Positions 22,871 to 33,895 of a stretch of DNA of 64,000 bases are shown here, one piece after another; within the stretch, counting starts at the first letter, position 1, and every line of letters starts with the position of its first letter. The DNA is from Solicoccozyma terricola (taxonomy: Eukaryota > Basidiomycota > Tremellomycetes > Filobasidiales > Piskurozymaceae), in the NCBI GenBank assembly GCA_001600875.1, contig BCLD01000002.1, positions 1,032,191 to 1,096,190 of the forward strand, in the 5' to 3' direction. The notes beneath the pieces were generated by a model. It did not search any database, had not been told where the DNA came from, and saw only the letters and a program-made list of their open reading frames with translations. The position numbers and the translations under genes were made by a program.

Positions 22871-25232
22871 TCAGGGTGAGGTCCCTGAACCCTGCCCCTC
22901 CTCTTTGAGTGCCAACCACCTCTCAAACTGCTGTTGTTCATCGCCTTCCAGCTTCTGCAGCATGGATGCTGCAGCAAGTAAGTATGCAAAAAGGTCGCGG
23001 TACTTTCGTATCCTGTGAAGAGTGTGTGGGTCGTCTAATGGCAAGTACATCAGACTGTGCTGGCCATCGAGGTCGTCCTTTGTCGAATCGTCGCCTTCCT
23101 GCCAGAGATCGGGGAGTGGTACACTGTCACCTCTGGCAGCATTCGCCTCTCGTAACTGTATATCCCGATCGGCTACCAGGATCCTGCGTCCTAATGAAGC
23201 CACCGGGAGAGCATCTGTCAGGAGCCTCCGACTGAGTGCTTCCAGTCGAACGGCGGCATCGATGACCTCGGACATGAGTAGTGCTTGTGATCGAGTTGCC
23301 AACGGCTCGGCTTGTTCTTTCCCCTGGGAAATCAGTGCTCTGCGATGATGCAGTACGAATTCCTTGTGTTCTGTGAAGGCGGACGAGAACATATCCTTGG
23401 CGTGTTTCTTGCGAGCCTCCTCCATACGGTGTTGGTAGTACGTGGTGACCAGACCGGTCGCGGCCTCTTTAGTTCCATATCAGTTCCTGGTAGGGACGCC
23501 CCTTCCAAGATCACTCACGGACTGCAACTGAAGCTATGATTGGCACGCCCAGGAGGGCATAAACTACCCAAAAAACCTTTGCACCAGGCTCCGTTGGGAC
23601 AAAGTCCCCGTAGCCTACCGAAAGATTGGTGAGTCCCGAGATATAACCTGCCCGCTCCGCTTGAACTTACCAATGGTCAAGCAGAAGACGACTTGAAAGT
23701 ACAAAGCATCGCCAAATGTCCAACCCGGTTGAATGTTGGAGAAAATTGATGCTCCCACCATCCAGAAGATTATCAGCAAAGTCAAGCTCAAAGCAAGTCC
23801 CCATATTTCTGCAACGAGTTCTTCCCGATGATATAGACATTCCAACAGCTCGACCTCGTCCTCGAGAGACATATGGGGGTTTTTCTCGACATTCAGAGCC
23901 CGAAATCCGCTCTCGTAGCGTCGCTTCCATTTTTGTCTTCTTACTTGGGCCCTCCTGTGGAAAAACTGTATGAGCTTGGAGACCTGGTAGCCAAGTTGAG
24001 ACATCGTGAGGAGTGAAAACTGTGGTTAAAGGTCAGACGCGGGGTCCATTTCTGGAGAGTGAGCATAGCTTCACCGGTAAAATGAGAAGCCGGGTGGAAG
24101 TGTGCGTCGGAACAAAGTCTCCAAACCCAATGGTGCTGTAGATATAGATCAAGATGTCAACCCGGCCCTTGCTGTCTCGACCCGGCGATTTCCTCACAGC
24201 ATGGTAACGACGCTGCAAGTAAAGAGCCAGTCAGTGGTGTCGCCATACAAAAGACAGCGGGAGCAGCGTACGTAAAGTATATGCCATCAAAGTAATACAA
24301 TCCTTGCTGCTTCAACGTCATTAGCTGATTGCGCACCCCACTCTCACTGCCTTACTCACAATCTTGGAGTAAACAAGGGCCTGGATCCCGATGATGATCA
24401 TGAGGAAACTCACAGAGAGCATGAGGTGCCTAGTGAACGCCGCAAGTCAGCGGGCAGAAGGCTTTGAATTTTATGGGCTTAGGCCTCACCTTCCTTGCAC
24501 CCGGGTACTGACTTTCTCGGTAAATCCATTGTTGCAAAACAGGATGTGATTCAGGACGAGGAGTATGCTGATGATCCCGGAGAAGACGGCCGCTGCGACC
24601 TCGCACCAGAATCCTTCAGTGTACGAGTCTGAGGGAATGAAGTTCGCATTGGCAGAAATTCAGCAGCCGATCTCTGACACTCACATCCGGGGCCAGTGCG
24701 ATAGTTCTTGCCGAACAAGGAGAGATTGACGACAGCTATCTGTGGCAACCAGGATGTATCCATCGGCACTCCCCTCATCTGTTATTGCATATACGCACTG
24801 TCGTATTGATAGACCATAAGATCGTGCTGGCGATTGTACCGGGTCCCCACCAACGACGGTTGACAGGCGAGAATCTAATCGCCAGGAGAACATTTGCAAC
24901 AAGATTGAGGCCGAGATTGACAGCACATAGAGCGAGCTGGAGATAGGGCCGTTTCAGCATGCATGCGTGTTGCGTGTTCGTGGGATGTCAACACCGGCGC
25001 ACAGATGCTGTTGGATCGGGAACAGTGACGCCATAGTAAAAGAACCATCGTTGCTAGCGACCCCAGACATAATGTTAGAGTCATCGAACGCCGCAGAGGT
25101 CTCACTGCCACTCACACTGCAAGCGGGAATATACAACAATCCGCTGAACGGTGCGAGTAAAGCAGCGACGAGTGGAGCTTGCGCACCCCAGTCATCTAAT
25201 CTCCTCCTCCAATTCCAGGGTTTCTTCGTCAT
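22871..25232 (-). CDS. TOK1-type outward-rectifier two-pore potassium channel
   Basis: Eleven exons (25232-24993, 24936-24799, 24739-24685, 24628-24490, 24429-24360, 24309-24272, 24212-24198, 24135-24075, 24019-23671, 23614-23519, 23466-22871) join to 598 residues. Both selectivity filters are built across splice junctions: pore 1 reads VVTMLTIGFGDFVP and pore 2 reads CLTIGYGDFVP. Four membrane segments precede pore 1 (for example VFSGIISILLVLNHILF), the 8-segment layout special to fungal TOK channels. A long cytoplasmic helical tail ends the protein. It should pass K+ outward at the plasma membrane and set membrane potential. Exon 7 is only 15 bases. The first junction (donor near 24992) is uncertain. 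The first ATG in frame is MTKKPWNWRRRLDDWG. Confidence 0.85.
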
Positions 25233-25828
25233 CGGGGTGACGACCGCAGGTATGCCGCGAAGGTGTACTGCATGTAGTGGTTTGATCAATACTGTCACAA
25301 CCAACTTTCACTGAAGGTATCCTCTCGATGTTCAGGATGAGATCTGCTGCTCAAGCCCATCGGGATGACCTATCGGATCCAGGCCCCAACTGTGACTAAG
25401 ATCTAGATTCTCGGTGGCGAGACTCTGAGAGACACGTCGGAAGATGAAACGGGGTGAAAAACTGATGATATCTTATCCTTTCAGCAGGCAGGACGCAGAA
25501 AGGCGATGTATGTGGATCGTAGCGATCAAGTCCCATTAGAACACGGAAACTCTTCCGCGTTGTAGTTATTGGTCAAAGTATCTCAATGACCTAGCACAAT
25601 CCCATAGTGACATTCTCGCCTTTCAACGAGTCTCGTTGGTAGTTCAACATGACTGGATGATGCTGTACATCTCCCACCATCAGGTGAGCACAGCCGTGTG
25701 TAACATGGTCAACGATCTGCATCCGCTTATCAAACTTGAGAGTGCGGCCATTGTAATAATACATACTACCTTTCGAGGATCCGGAAATGTTTCGCAGCCC
25801 CCCCCCCCCCTTTTTTTTTTTTTTTTTT

Positions 25829-25988
25829 NNNNNNNNNNNNNNNNNNNNNNNNNNNNNNNNNNNNNNNNNNNNNNNNNNNNNNNNNNNNNNNNNNNNNNNN
25901 NNNNNNNNNNNNNNNNNNNNNNNNNNNNNNNNNNNNNNNNNNNNNNNNNNNNNNNNNNNNNNNNNNNNNNNNNNNNNNNNNNNNNNNN
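25829..25988. other. assembly gap (160 N)
   Basis: Preceded by C10 then T18, followed by a 35-base repeat copy. Real length unknown. Confidence 0.97.
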
Positions 25989-26023
25989 GAAGGCAGGGAA
26001 GGGAAGGGAAGGTAGTGTTAGCT
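25989..26023 (-). repeat. dispersed 35-base repeat, copy 1
   Basis: Identical over 35 bases to 30479-30513. Minus-strand core: AGCTAACACTACC followed by CCTTCCC units. It sits against the N gap, beside a poly(C) tract as in copy 2. Confidence 0.85.
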
Positions 26024-26038
26024 GACGAACAGATATCT

Positions 26039-26039
<1 letters not shown>

Positions 26040-26075
<36 letters not shown>

Positions 26076-26100
26076 ACCCCCCCCCCCCCCCCCCATTTTT

Positions 26101-26172
<72 letters not shown>

Positions 26173-26302
26173 CCCCTTTTTTTTCTCCTCCCTTCCCCCG
26201 TTCTTTTTTTGGTGTTTTTTTTTTCCCCCCCCCCCCCCCCCCTTTTTTTTTTTTTTTTTTTCTCCCCCCCCCCCCCCCCCTTTTTTTTTTTTTTTTTTTT
26301 TT
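26040..26302 (+). repeat. C/T homopolymer low-complexity block
   Basis: Alternating long runs of C and T with almost no other bases. Frames over it translate only as poly-Pro/Phe or poly-Gly/Lys and are not genes. It could be real satellite-like DNA or a sequencing artefact next to the gap. Confidence 0.8.
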
Positions 26303-26423
26303 CAGTCGTAGCCCCCTTTGTCAGGAATATCTGACATGCCCCCCAGACAAAGGGCATTGTTTCCCAGGTGCCAGTATATGTCGACTCCCGCTCTCTCAAG
26401 TCTCCGGCATTGACTACACAATC

Positions 26424-27649
26424 ATGTCCTCCAGTGGAAACAAGACAGTAAAGGGATATAGAGGCAATTCACGCCACAGCCCACCTCCCGCCAAAGAAAA
26501 CTATGACGATATCGAGGATGAGGACAGCGAAGACGAGGACATCGAAGATGACTCTTCCCAAGAGCATGTTGGGCAGAAAAGAGAAGGAGACTCCATAGCT
26601 GGTGAAGGAGTGAAAGAAGAGACCAGGCAAGGCACGCGAGGAGAGGGAGTTGCAATTGTGCAACCGCAGGCCTCCCAATCGGAACCTCGCAGTGGCCTTC
26701 CAAGGAATCTGAGGTTGCAGGGTTTAACTACTGAACTCTTTGAAGGTTTGGGTCCTGAACAGTTGCTTGAGTTTTCCAAAACGATTCAAAGTGACCCTAC
26801 TGGCCCAAAAGCTGCATTCGTGGTGGCTTTCCGGAGTGCCCTGCAAAAGCACAACAAGGAACCGAATTGGTGAGCCTCATGTTAACGGGACGGGGCGGCC
26901 TTCGTCGCATCAGTCATTAAGAGCGAAATTCCCAGGTTCCCGCTCTCTGATCTCAAATCTTCCTCTAATGTTCTTGGAGAGATCATTTTCAAAGCGGAGA
27001 GTGAGTCGGAGTGGCGTCGCTACCTGACATTTAGTCACTGACTCATCCTTGCTGCTTCAGAGCGATTCTTGGGGGTTCCAATGACTGCAGCAGAACACAA
27101 AGAGGATGAAAAGATATTGGCAAACAAGATACTGGCAGACAGGGTATGTTGATATGCATCACGGAGAGACGGCGTGTCATCTGAAAATGCCCGTTTGCAT
27201 TCAAAAGCTGAAAGACTACGGAGGTTTCATCGGAGTTGCAATATCAAATGGCAAGTACAATATGAATCCAGTGATATCAGGCTGATGGTTGGACCTGTGC
27301 TTCTAGCATCAAACGACTTTGGCAGTGGACCTCGAGTCCTTATGTACTCGTTCATAATGGTCTTCACGCTGTTCCTCCTTGCGGGACCAGAACAGATGGT
27401 GCCATACCTGATGGAGATAGTCTGTACCATCATACCGGCTCAATGCATGCTGTATGCTATTGCAGCCCTGAGGCATGACTTCAACAAGGACAAAGGAGAA
27501 AGGGGAACGGTAGGAGGTGAGGATATTGCGCGCCATACGGTGTGCCAACTGAGCGTTGAGCGTCCTCCTACAGGCAACGTCAATCAGCGGTTGTGGTACT
27601 GCGTATTTTGGTGCTGGACCCAGTGAGTTCCACGGGGGGGGGGGGGGGG

Positions 27650-27686
<37 letters not shown>

Positions 27687-29731
27687 AGACGGGTTGATGC
27701 TGGTTCTAACGCAAGTACATTAGTTCGATCAACGAGTACTTTCACATTATTCGGCCAAAGTGGGTGGCACAATAGCACCTTCGCTGGATGGCTGCTCATA
27801 CGTGAATTCTCCCGACAGCTGGTACCGTGGAACATGTGCCATCCGCACTGTGCTCTTGTGTATATGTCATTCACCGTTCTTTGGTGATTTCGTACATGTG
27901 AGTTGCCAACCCTTGCGCAAGGCACAGTGACACTGGTTCATTCCGCTGTTCCAGAACCCAGATGATGCGGTGATCGCACAATACCGTCGGACCCTTTGTC
28001 GGTATCACTGCTTCATCCTTGAAAGAATGTATTCACTACTCATCCAACCTTTTACACTCAGTGAAGGAAGTGTGGCAGAGACGCGGACAACGGGTTCAGC
28101 ATGAGGGACTTACTAGTGAGCTGTTGTTCCCTTGGACGAAGACGCAACAATTTTCTCGCTCCAAGCATAAGCATACCACGAAGATGGAGGAGGCTTTGTG
28201 AGTAATGGTAAAGCAATCACCTGAATGGATGCTCACTGTGTGGCGAGATTTCAGGGTAGTGAAAAACATCGAAACGAAACTCAAGTTCCTCATGGGAGTC
28301 TTGCAGGAGATGCTCACCAACTCGGATGACTTCATAATGGTACCATTTGGCAGAAAGCGCAAGGTCTTGAAGAATGTTATTCGCAGTAATTTGACGACAG
28401 TGAGTTTATTGGGTAACATGTCCTGGCGTTATATTGCGCTGACGAATCTCTCAACAGGTTTGGGCTTGCTGGCAGGAGCTAGCAAAGAAGAAACCAAGCG
28501 ACAACTTTCTGAAGTGGAAAACAAGAACCCTTGAAGACCACCAAAAATGGAAAGAATATGAAGCTACGGTTGAGGAGCACTCAAAGAGTATTTCAAGGTT
28601 AGATAACCGTAAAAATTGGTATTAATATTGAAAACTGATTGATGTATCTGCTCTAGGATTCAAGCGCGAGTGACTTTTTCCACTTGATTCAGAAAGTCAC
28701 CCTAATGTCAGCCATGTGTACCTCAGTTTCCTTTCGACAGAGCCTGTGAAGATGAGCATAGACAAGTGGCTCCGGTGGAGGTTCGGGGCCACCAAGGAGG
28801 AGGTCGAATTGTTCTTGTAAGAATTATCACTATATGACCTCAAGGTAATGCGACTCTTACCCGGGCTGAAACCTCCAGGGACACCCAACGAGAGGAAGAA
28901 TCTTACTTGGCATCACTTCCAGATGGGAAAAGGAAGCTCATGGAAATGGATCAATGGATTTGGCAGGTTGGAGAGCATGAAGGTGAGGATGTATAGTGCG
29001 CGGTTGACATGTCGCCTTTACAGCAACAGTTCACTCGTCGAGGTTTGGAGCACAAGCTTGATCATTGGATGTCGACCACGGAAAGCATTGAGCGTAACAG
29101 GCCATCTAAATTTCGGGATGGCGTTGAGAAATCTGTCGAAGCCTTTGCTCTCCGAGAACGCAATCGTGCGTACGAGAGAGTGACGGGATGGATGAACCTA
29201 TATTATCCCCCCGCCTGAACGCTGACCGGTAGTATGCGACACAGAAAAATTACGTGCTATGAAGCTACGTGGCGATGGATCACACCTTGACGCAACCAAG
29301 TTTGATTGGCTTAGTCCCCGAGTGAAGGTGAGACGGTCGACATCGGGCCACACATATCTTAACATCCTGTCCATGTTTCCTCGCAGGTCGCCGAGACATC
29401 TATATATAACAGGTTCTCTGCCGATGGTGAAATCTACTCGGAACTTCCAGAATACTTGGACCAGAGATTGCGTCAAATTGGCGTCGATAGACCGACAGAC
29501 ATCCAAATGGAGCCGGAGGGTACTAGGCCGCCGGCTGATGCGGAAGGAATGAGGGAATGGTGGAAGAGGCAGCAAGCAAAGACACTGACAAAACGTCGGG
29601 AGGAAGCTCAGAAAGGGAACGAAGCGTATCAAAAACTTCGGAGATATGTGCATTCCGAAGAAGCCAAGCATTACGCGGACATCCGTGCTCGCGGCGATGA
29701 AGCAAGAATCAAGGATGTGAAGGGAGTGTGA
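26424..29731 (+). CDS. uncharacterised many-exon protein
   Basis: At least twelve exons; family not recognised. Exon 1 (26424 to about 26869) is a hydrophilic acidic start (NYDDIEDEDSEDEDIEDD) followed by LPRNLRLQGLTTELFEGLG. Next come in-phase exons at 26937-27000 and 27060-27144 (KRFLGVPMTAAEHKEDEKIL). Later exons read ATSISGCGTAYFGAGP, NPDDAVIAQYRRTLCRYH, VVKNIETKLKFLMGVLQ, KWLRWRFGATKEEVELFL, SYLASLPDGKRKLMEMDQ and a charged end (EEAKHYADIRARGDEARI) stopping at 29729-29731. Several junctions around 27250-27900 and 28670-28740 remain unresolved, so length (about 700-850 residues) is approximate. One intron carries a G run of about 50. A host gene of unknown function is most likely; a domesticated element cannot be excluded. 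Confidence 0.5.
27631..27685 (+). repeat. poly(G) tract just after a splice donor
   Basis: About 55 bases, nearly all G, following the GTGAGTTCCAC donor region of an intron in the unknown gene. Mirrors the C runs that precede acceptors elsewhere. Confidence 0.75.
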
Positions 29732-29959
29732 AGCGATGCCGGCGACAGCAGATGTACAGCTATACCTCTGTTCAGATAAGCAGCATCACCGGTTCCCTTT
29801 GGATGCGATGTTGAGTGATGGATGGACTGGAAAGGAGCTAGCAATTGTTCCTATAACGTCGAAAGTAATGTATCAGAGCAGAGGAAATTCATGACAGGAT
29901 TCATACGGCTAGGTCTATATGTCATCGTTGCGTACGACACTGTAAAAACGTTGATTCGT

Positions 29960-31667
29960 TTATATAATCACCTCCCTAGGCGACCACCGACCCTCGTTGT
30001 AAGCCTTATCAAACCACATCTTTGCGTAATCCAATGCGCCATCAACCCCCTCTGCTACCCTTGTGCAATCGCAATGCTTGGTCCATGTATCATGCATTGC
30101 TAGATTCTTGCCTAACTTGGAGTCCATCAAGACGTGTGGTGATCCAATGACGGTAGCCATGATGTGACCGTGAAGACGATCGGTGATGATAAAGTCAGCT
30201 GAACCGAGGATACGGAAGCCTTCTACTGCTTTAGCGAATGCTCTGACGGATGGTTCCTCTTCCGTGATTGGGAGATCTGGGGTAGGAAGTTTGTTCCAAT
30301 CGATTTTGAAGTAGGTGATGGTATGACTCCCGAGTTGAAGAGTTCCGAGCCCCCATTCGATCGAGGACGATTCTCCTGCTGAGATTTCGTGGTCGTTTCT
30401 CGCTAGAATTAGGAGGTCGTATCTGGGTTGGGGGCGAGGGGCGAGGGGCGAGGGGGGAGAGAAGCAGGGACGATAAGGGAAGGCAGGGAAGGGAAGGGAA
30501 GGTAGTGTTAGCTCACAAAAAATTATTTTCCCCCCCCCCCCCCCCAACATACTTTTTCACCGTATTCAACCTGAAATCCGGTCTATTTCCCCACATGAAC
30601 GCGATATCCGGCGCCGAAATCCTATTCACTCCACTCCTATCGAACGTTTCCTCCAACCAAACGAAAGAAGGTCGATCTCTAGCTGCTAATTGTAAATCTG
30701 AATGACGTATAAAACTTTCCTCTGTGAGATTAATCTTTTCTGGTTTAGTCATGTATATCGATTGTGGGAATGAGCGGATTTTAGTATCGTGAAACATATC
30801 AACGAGCAGTATTCGTTGAGGTTGATCATCCCAGTAGTAGCTGGGTGGTGATGGTGGTGGTTGTGGGTGTGCGAGAGAGCCCGACCCACAAGTCAGCTCA
30901 GCTCCCTACTGCAAAAGAGTCCGCCGTTGAAACCCCTTTCTCTTTTTTTTTCACTCACTCGTTGAAATTTCCTCCGCCTGCCATCACAATAGCCGAGTAT
31001 GGTTCGTGTTGCTTCAGTACTGATGTGAATCGATCCATATCGCATATATGTGTGTATCTGCGTCCAGGTCGCAAATCCAAAGAAAAAAACAAAGTCAGCA
31101 TCTTTCCCTTGGTCCATCCATGTTCAAAGCGGTAGGGAAACGGGTTGAGAAATTCACCGACATGCTTCCATGGTTTGTATACCAAACATACTTAATAGGA
31201 TCTGCTGAGCGGTCCATATCGCTGCGTCGCCTTTGTTTTCAGTTTCTATTCCCATGATGAGGACGACGACGACGACCACGGTAACAGTTAAACGGTCAAT
31301 TGAACCGTTCAATTGCAGACGACGACGACGACGATCACCCACCTAGATACCCCCAAATGTTGACATATCTCACTCCTTTGAACCACGGCGTGTACGTCTC
31401 TATCAATCTATTCCTACGATCTTCCACGATAGCTTCACACCCTGTCCCAGGCGGAGTAGTGGTATCGTAACTAACTGGAGAAATCCCGGTGTCGTCTATT
31501 GTGAAACCTAGACGGGCGGGACGGTGGTATAGAGCGTCTGCATGGTTGTTCCGCGCATACGTGACGAGATGGTCTCGATGTAGCCAGCCTACTCCGCCGA
31601 ACGAGAGGATGATGCAGACGAGGAGGAGGAGGATGGCGGCAGGGCTCGTCCGAGTGCCGCACGACAT
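29960..31667 (-). CDS. polysaccharide pyruvyl transferase family protein (Pvg1-like)
   Basis: Five exons (31667-31343, 31245-31158, 31057-30959, 30840-30553, 30422-29960) join in phase to 420 residues. A short Ser/Thr start is followed by one signal-anchor segment (AAILLLLVCIILSFGGVGWL), giving a type II Golgi topology. Then come ENKGDAAIWTAQQILL, VMAGGGNFNDYYWDDQPQ, and the C-terminal signature ITDRLHGHIMATVIGSPHVL with DSKLGKN typical of PF04230. In fission yeast Pvg1 adds pyruvate to galactose on N-glycans. The exact acceptor sugar here is unknown. Head-to-head with a nucleotide-sugar-transporter-like gene 169 bases away. Intron 4 carries a G run and a repeated 35-base element. Confidence 0.82.
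30479..30513 (-). repeat. dispersed 35-base repeat, copy 2 (intronic)
   Basis: Inside intron 4 of the pyruvyl transferase gene, sense strand AGCTAACACTACC plus CCTTCCC units. It contains a CTAAC branch-point-like motif. Identical to 25989-26023, and the 20-odd bases towards the G run are also similar between the copies. Confidence 0.85.
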
Positions 31668-31836
31668 TGTTGGTGGTGGGGATGACTGGCTGCTCTGTGC
31701 TGGACGATGGGATGCGATGAAACACGACTCGACCTGTTCCGCCGCGCGGTCTCGTTCATCCGGGATGGATAGATGGATGGACAGACCATTCCATCGGCCA
31801 GTATCATCCACCACCACACCACCACACCACCACACC
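31668..31836. promoter_or_regulatory. shared 169-base divergent promoter
   Basis: Separates the start codons of the pyruvyl transferase (-) and the nucleotide-sugar-transporter-like gene (+). It includes GGATAGATGGATGG near 31765 and a run of CCACCACA units at 31807-31835 ending at the transporter ATG. The short spacing implies co-regulation. Confidence 0.55.
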
Positions 31837-32356
31837 ATGGCCACAGCGCTATCTCCCATCGCAGTCCACAGGTCAAAGGTCGCAATCACCGTCCTCGTCC
31901 ACTCCGGCTGCGCAATATCAGTCACTCTCATCAGCAAGAGCTCGTTGAATGACATCAACGCGCCAGTCACACTCCTCGCATTCCAAGCATGCGTACAGGT
32001 CGTCGTCCTCACCATCATAGGAGCACCTATGCGCTGGATTAGAGTGTTCAATCAAGGGTCGGTACGTGCTCGGAGTCTGCGACCGACCGTTAACTGGTTT
32101 GAACGTACTCATCTCACAACGCATTCACTCCCCTTCCCCCTCCCCTCTCCCCCCCCCCCCCCCCCCCCCCAATCCCTTCTACCACCAGGCATGGGAAGCA
32201 GTCATCCCTCTAGCACTAATCCGAGTCATCGGAGTTCTAGCCAAAACCTACTGCCTAGCTTCAGTCGACGCATCGTTCTATCCAATCGCACGCGGTCTTC
32301 TCCTCCCATTCACACTCCTTCTCACCTTCTTCTTCCTACGAGGAACACCGTCGTCT

Positions 32357-32388
<32 letters not shown>

Positions 32389-33130
32389 CTCCTCCTCGTC
32401 CTCCTCCTCCTTCCAACCGCTGGCTCTCGTCGGTTGCGGTTTGATCATGGCCGGATTCACCCTCGGAACTTTCACCGATATGAATGGAATGCTGACTTCG
32501 ACAAAGGGCGTCGTACTCGGGGTCGGGTCGTCAATGACAACAGCTATCGAATCAATCGTGGTTAGGAAATTCGTAGGCGGCGGCGGCGGCGGAGGAGGAG
32601 GAGGAGGAGGAGGAGGAGGTAAAGACACTGGGGGATCTGGAATATTACAAATGGTATGGATGACCAATATCATCTCAATCGGGTTTTATATCCCAATATG
32701 GAGTCTTTCCGGTGAATGGTCAAACCCACAAATTCAATCACTCATTATTGGGTTTCATTCCACGAAACTCTCATCAAATTCCTTTTTTCACACCGCGTTG
32801 ATATCAGGTTTCGCTTCATCCCTTCTCACCATCGCTACATTCACACAAATCTACGTAACTTCACCAACAACTCACATGATCGTCACGGCAGCACGAGGGG
32901 TAGCGCAATCGGCGTTGGCAGCGACGTTGTTCCCGATGGAATCAATCACCGTAGGAAGGGTATGGAGTATGATTTGTATATTAGGTGGATCAGCGGTTTA
33001 TGCATGGGCAACAGATAGGGTGATGGTTAATCGGAACGCTGGGTATGAGGTATTCCCCACCGATGAAGAGGGGGAGGAGGGGGAGGAGGGGGAGGAGGGG
33101 AAAGAGGAGGTCAGGAAGGGGCGGGTCTAG
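31837..33130 (+). CDS. nucleotide-sugar transporter-like protein (DMT/TPT superfamily)
   Basis: Two exons (31837-32061, 32189-33130) give 388 residues. About ten hydrophobic segments are visible, starting VAITVLVHSGCAISVTLISK, which is the SLC35C-like first helix with the conserved N-K/S-K region, then LIRVIGVLAKTYCLASVDAS, LVGCGLIMAGFTLGTF, KGVVLGVGSSMTTAIESIVV and GRVWSMICILGGSAVYAW. The layout best fits GDP-sugar (fucose/mannose) Golgi transporters, but substrate is inference. Three simple repeats are in frame: a Ser run (TCG/TCC), a Gly run of about 15 (GGC/GGA) in a loop, and Glu/Gly repeats in the cytosolic tail. Divergent from the pyruvyl transferase, suggesting both act on Golgi glycans. 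Confidence 0.75.
32346..32412 (+). repeat. in-frame (TCG/TCC)n coding repeat
   Basis: Trinucleotide run encoding about 20 Ser in a loop of the transporter. Likely length-variable between strains. Confidence 0.8.
32574..32617 (+). repeat. in-frame (GGC/GGA)n coding repeat
   Basis: Encodes about 15 Gly after VVRKFV in the transporter. Another short GAGGGG/GAG repeat at 33068-33105 encodes Glu/Gly near the C-terminus. Confidence 0.8.
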
Positions 33131-33895
33131 ATGGAGACGATCTGTTTCTCACGATTAAATAGATTGGTATACAGTTGTATCAAGTTATCAACGGTTTTTC
33201 TTTCCCTGCCCCCAAATTCGCAGTGCCCCCCTCGAGATATGAATGCATCGGTATACGGTACATACGTAGACGGTGCGCATTTTCCGTGGAAATATTGCCA
33301 CATGAACTGCAGCATGTCGTCATCTGCGATCAGTTGTAATTTGTCCAAATGGAAACATGCACAATCAACATCATTCTGACCCCTGACCGTTCCCTCCATC
33401 CCTGTTGGACAGCTTATCGATGTCAATTCCTGTCATACCCCCCTCCTGCCGCAGACTCCTGAACTCCTGAGTGGGGATATTGCGGAGCTGAAAGCGGGTA
33501 GGCAGGCAGGCAGGTAGGCTACATGCTCGCAGATGTGGGACTTGACAACTACCTATCCTGGGACTCACCTCTCACCTCCTAAGGCATGCCTGCTCTGCGG
33601 TCGGTCTACGCATACACGTCCAGATAGCCGGACAAACCTGGAATATTTAACGATCCAAGCTGTCTCTTCATAGCTAGATTGTAATTCCAGTTACGGATTT
33701 GGGGGGGGGGGGGGGGGGGCTGACTTGGCGGCGAGAGCCCCTTGAACCCCTTGAACAATCATCTGATGTATTATTCATAGGGGGGGTCCTTACCCGTATC
33801 ACAACGTTACAAAGCATAATTGACGTCCTTTCATTCTTTGAATCCCTGACCCTCTGTATCCCAAAAAGCACAACTTCTTCCTGAACGGGCGTTTG
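33131..33895. other. convergent intergenic region
   Basis: Holds a G18 run at 33702-33719 and the 3' ends of the flanking genes. A 99-residue minus frame near 33420-33130 has no recognisable features. Confidence 0.45.

Larger units (their letters stand above)
25233..26423. other. intergenic with assembly gap and homopolymer tracts
   Basis: Divergent region between the TOK channel (-) and the unknown gene at 26424 (+). It contains the N run and long C/T tracts. No gene is supportable. Confidence 0.6.

Noticed and set aside
25680..26399. Long frames on both strands over 25.7-26.4 kb
   Set aside because: They translate N and C/T homopolymers into poly-Gly, Lys, Pro or Phe; not genes.
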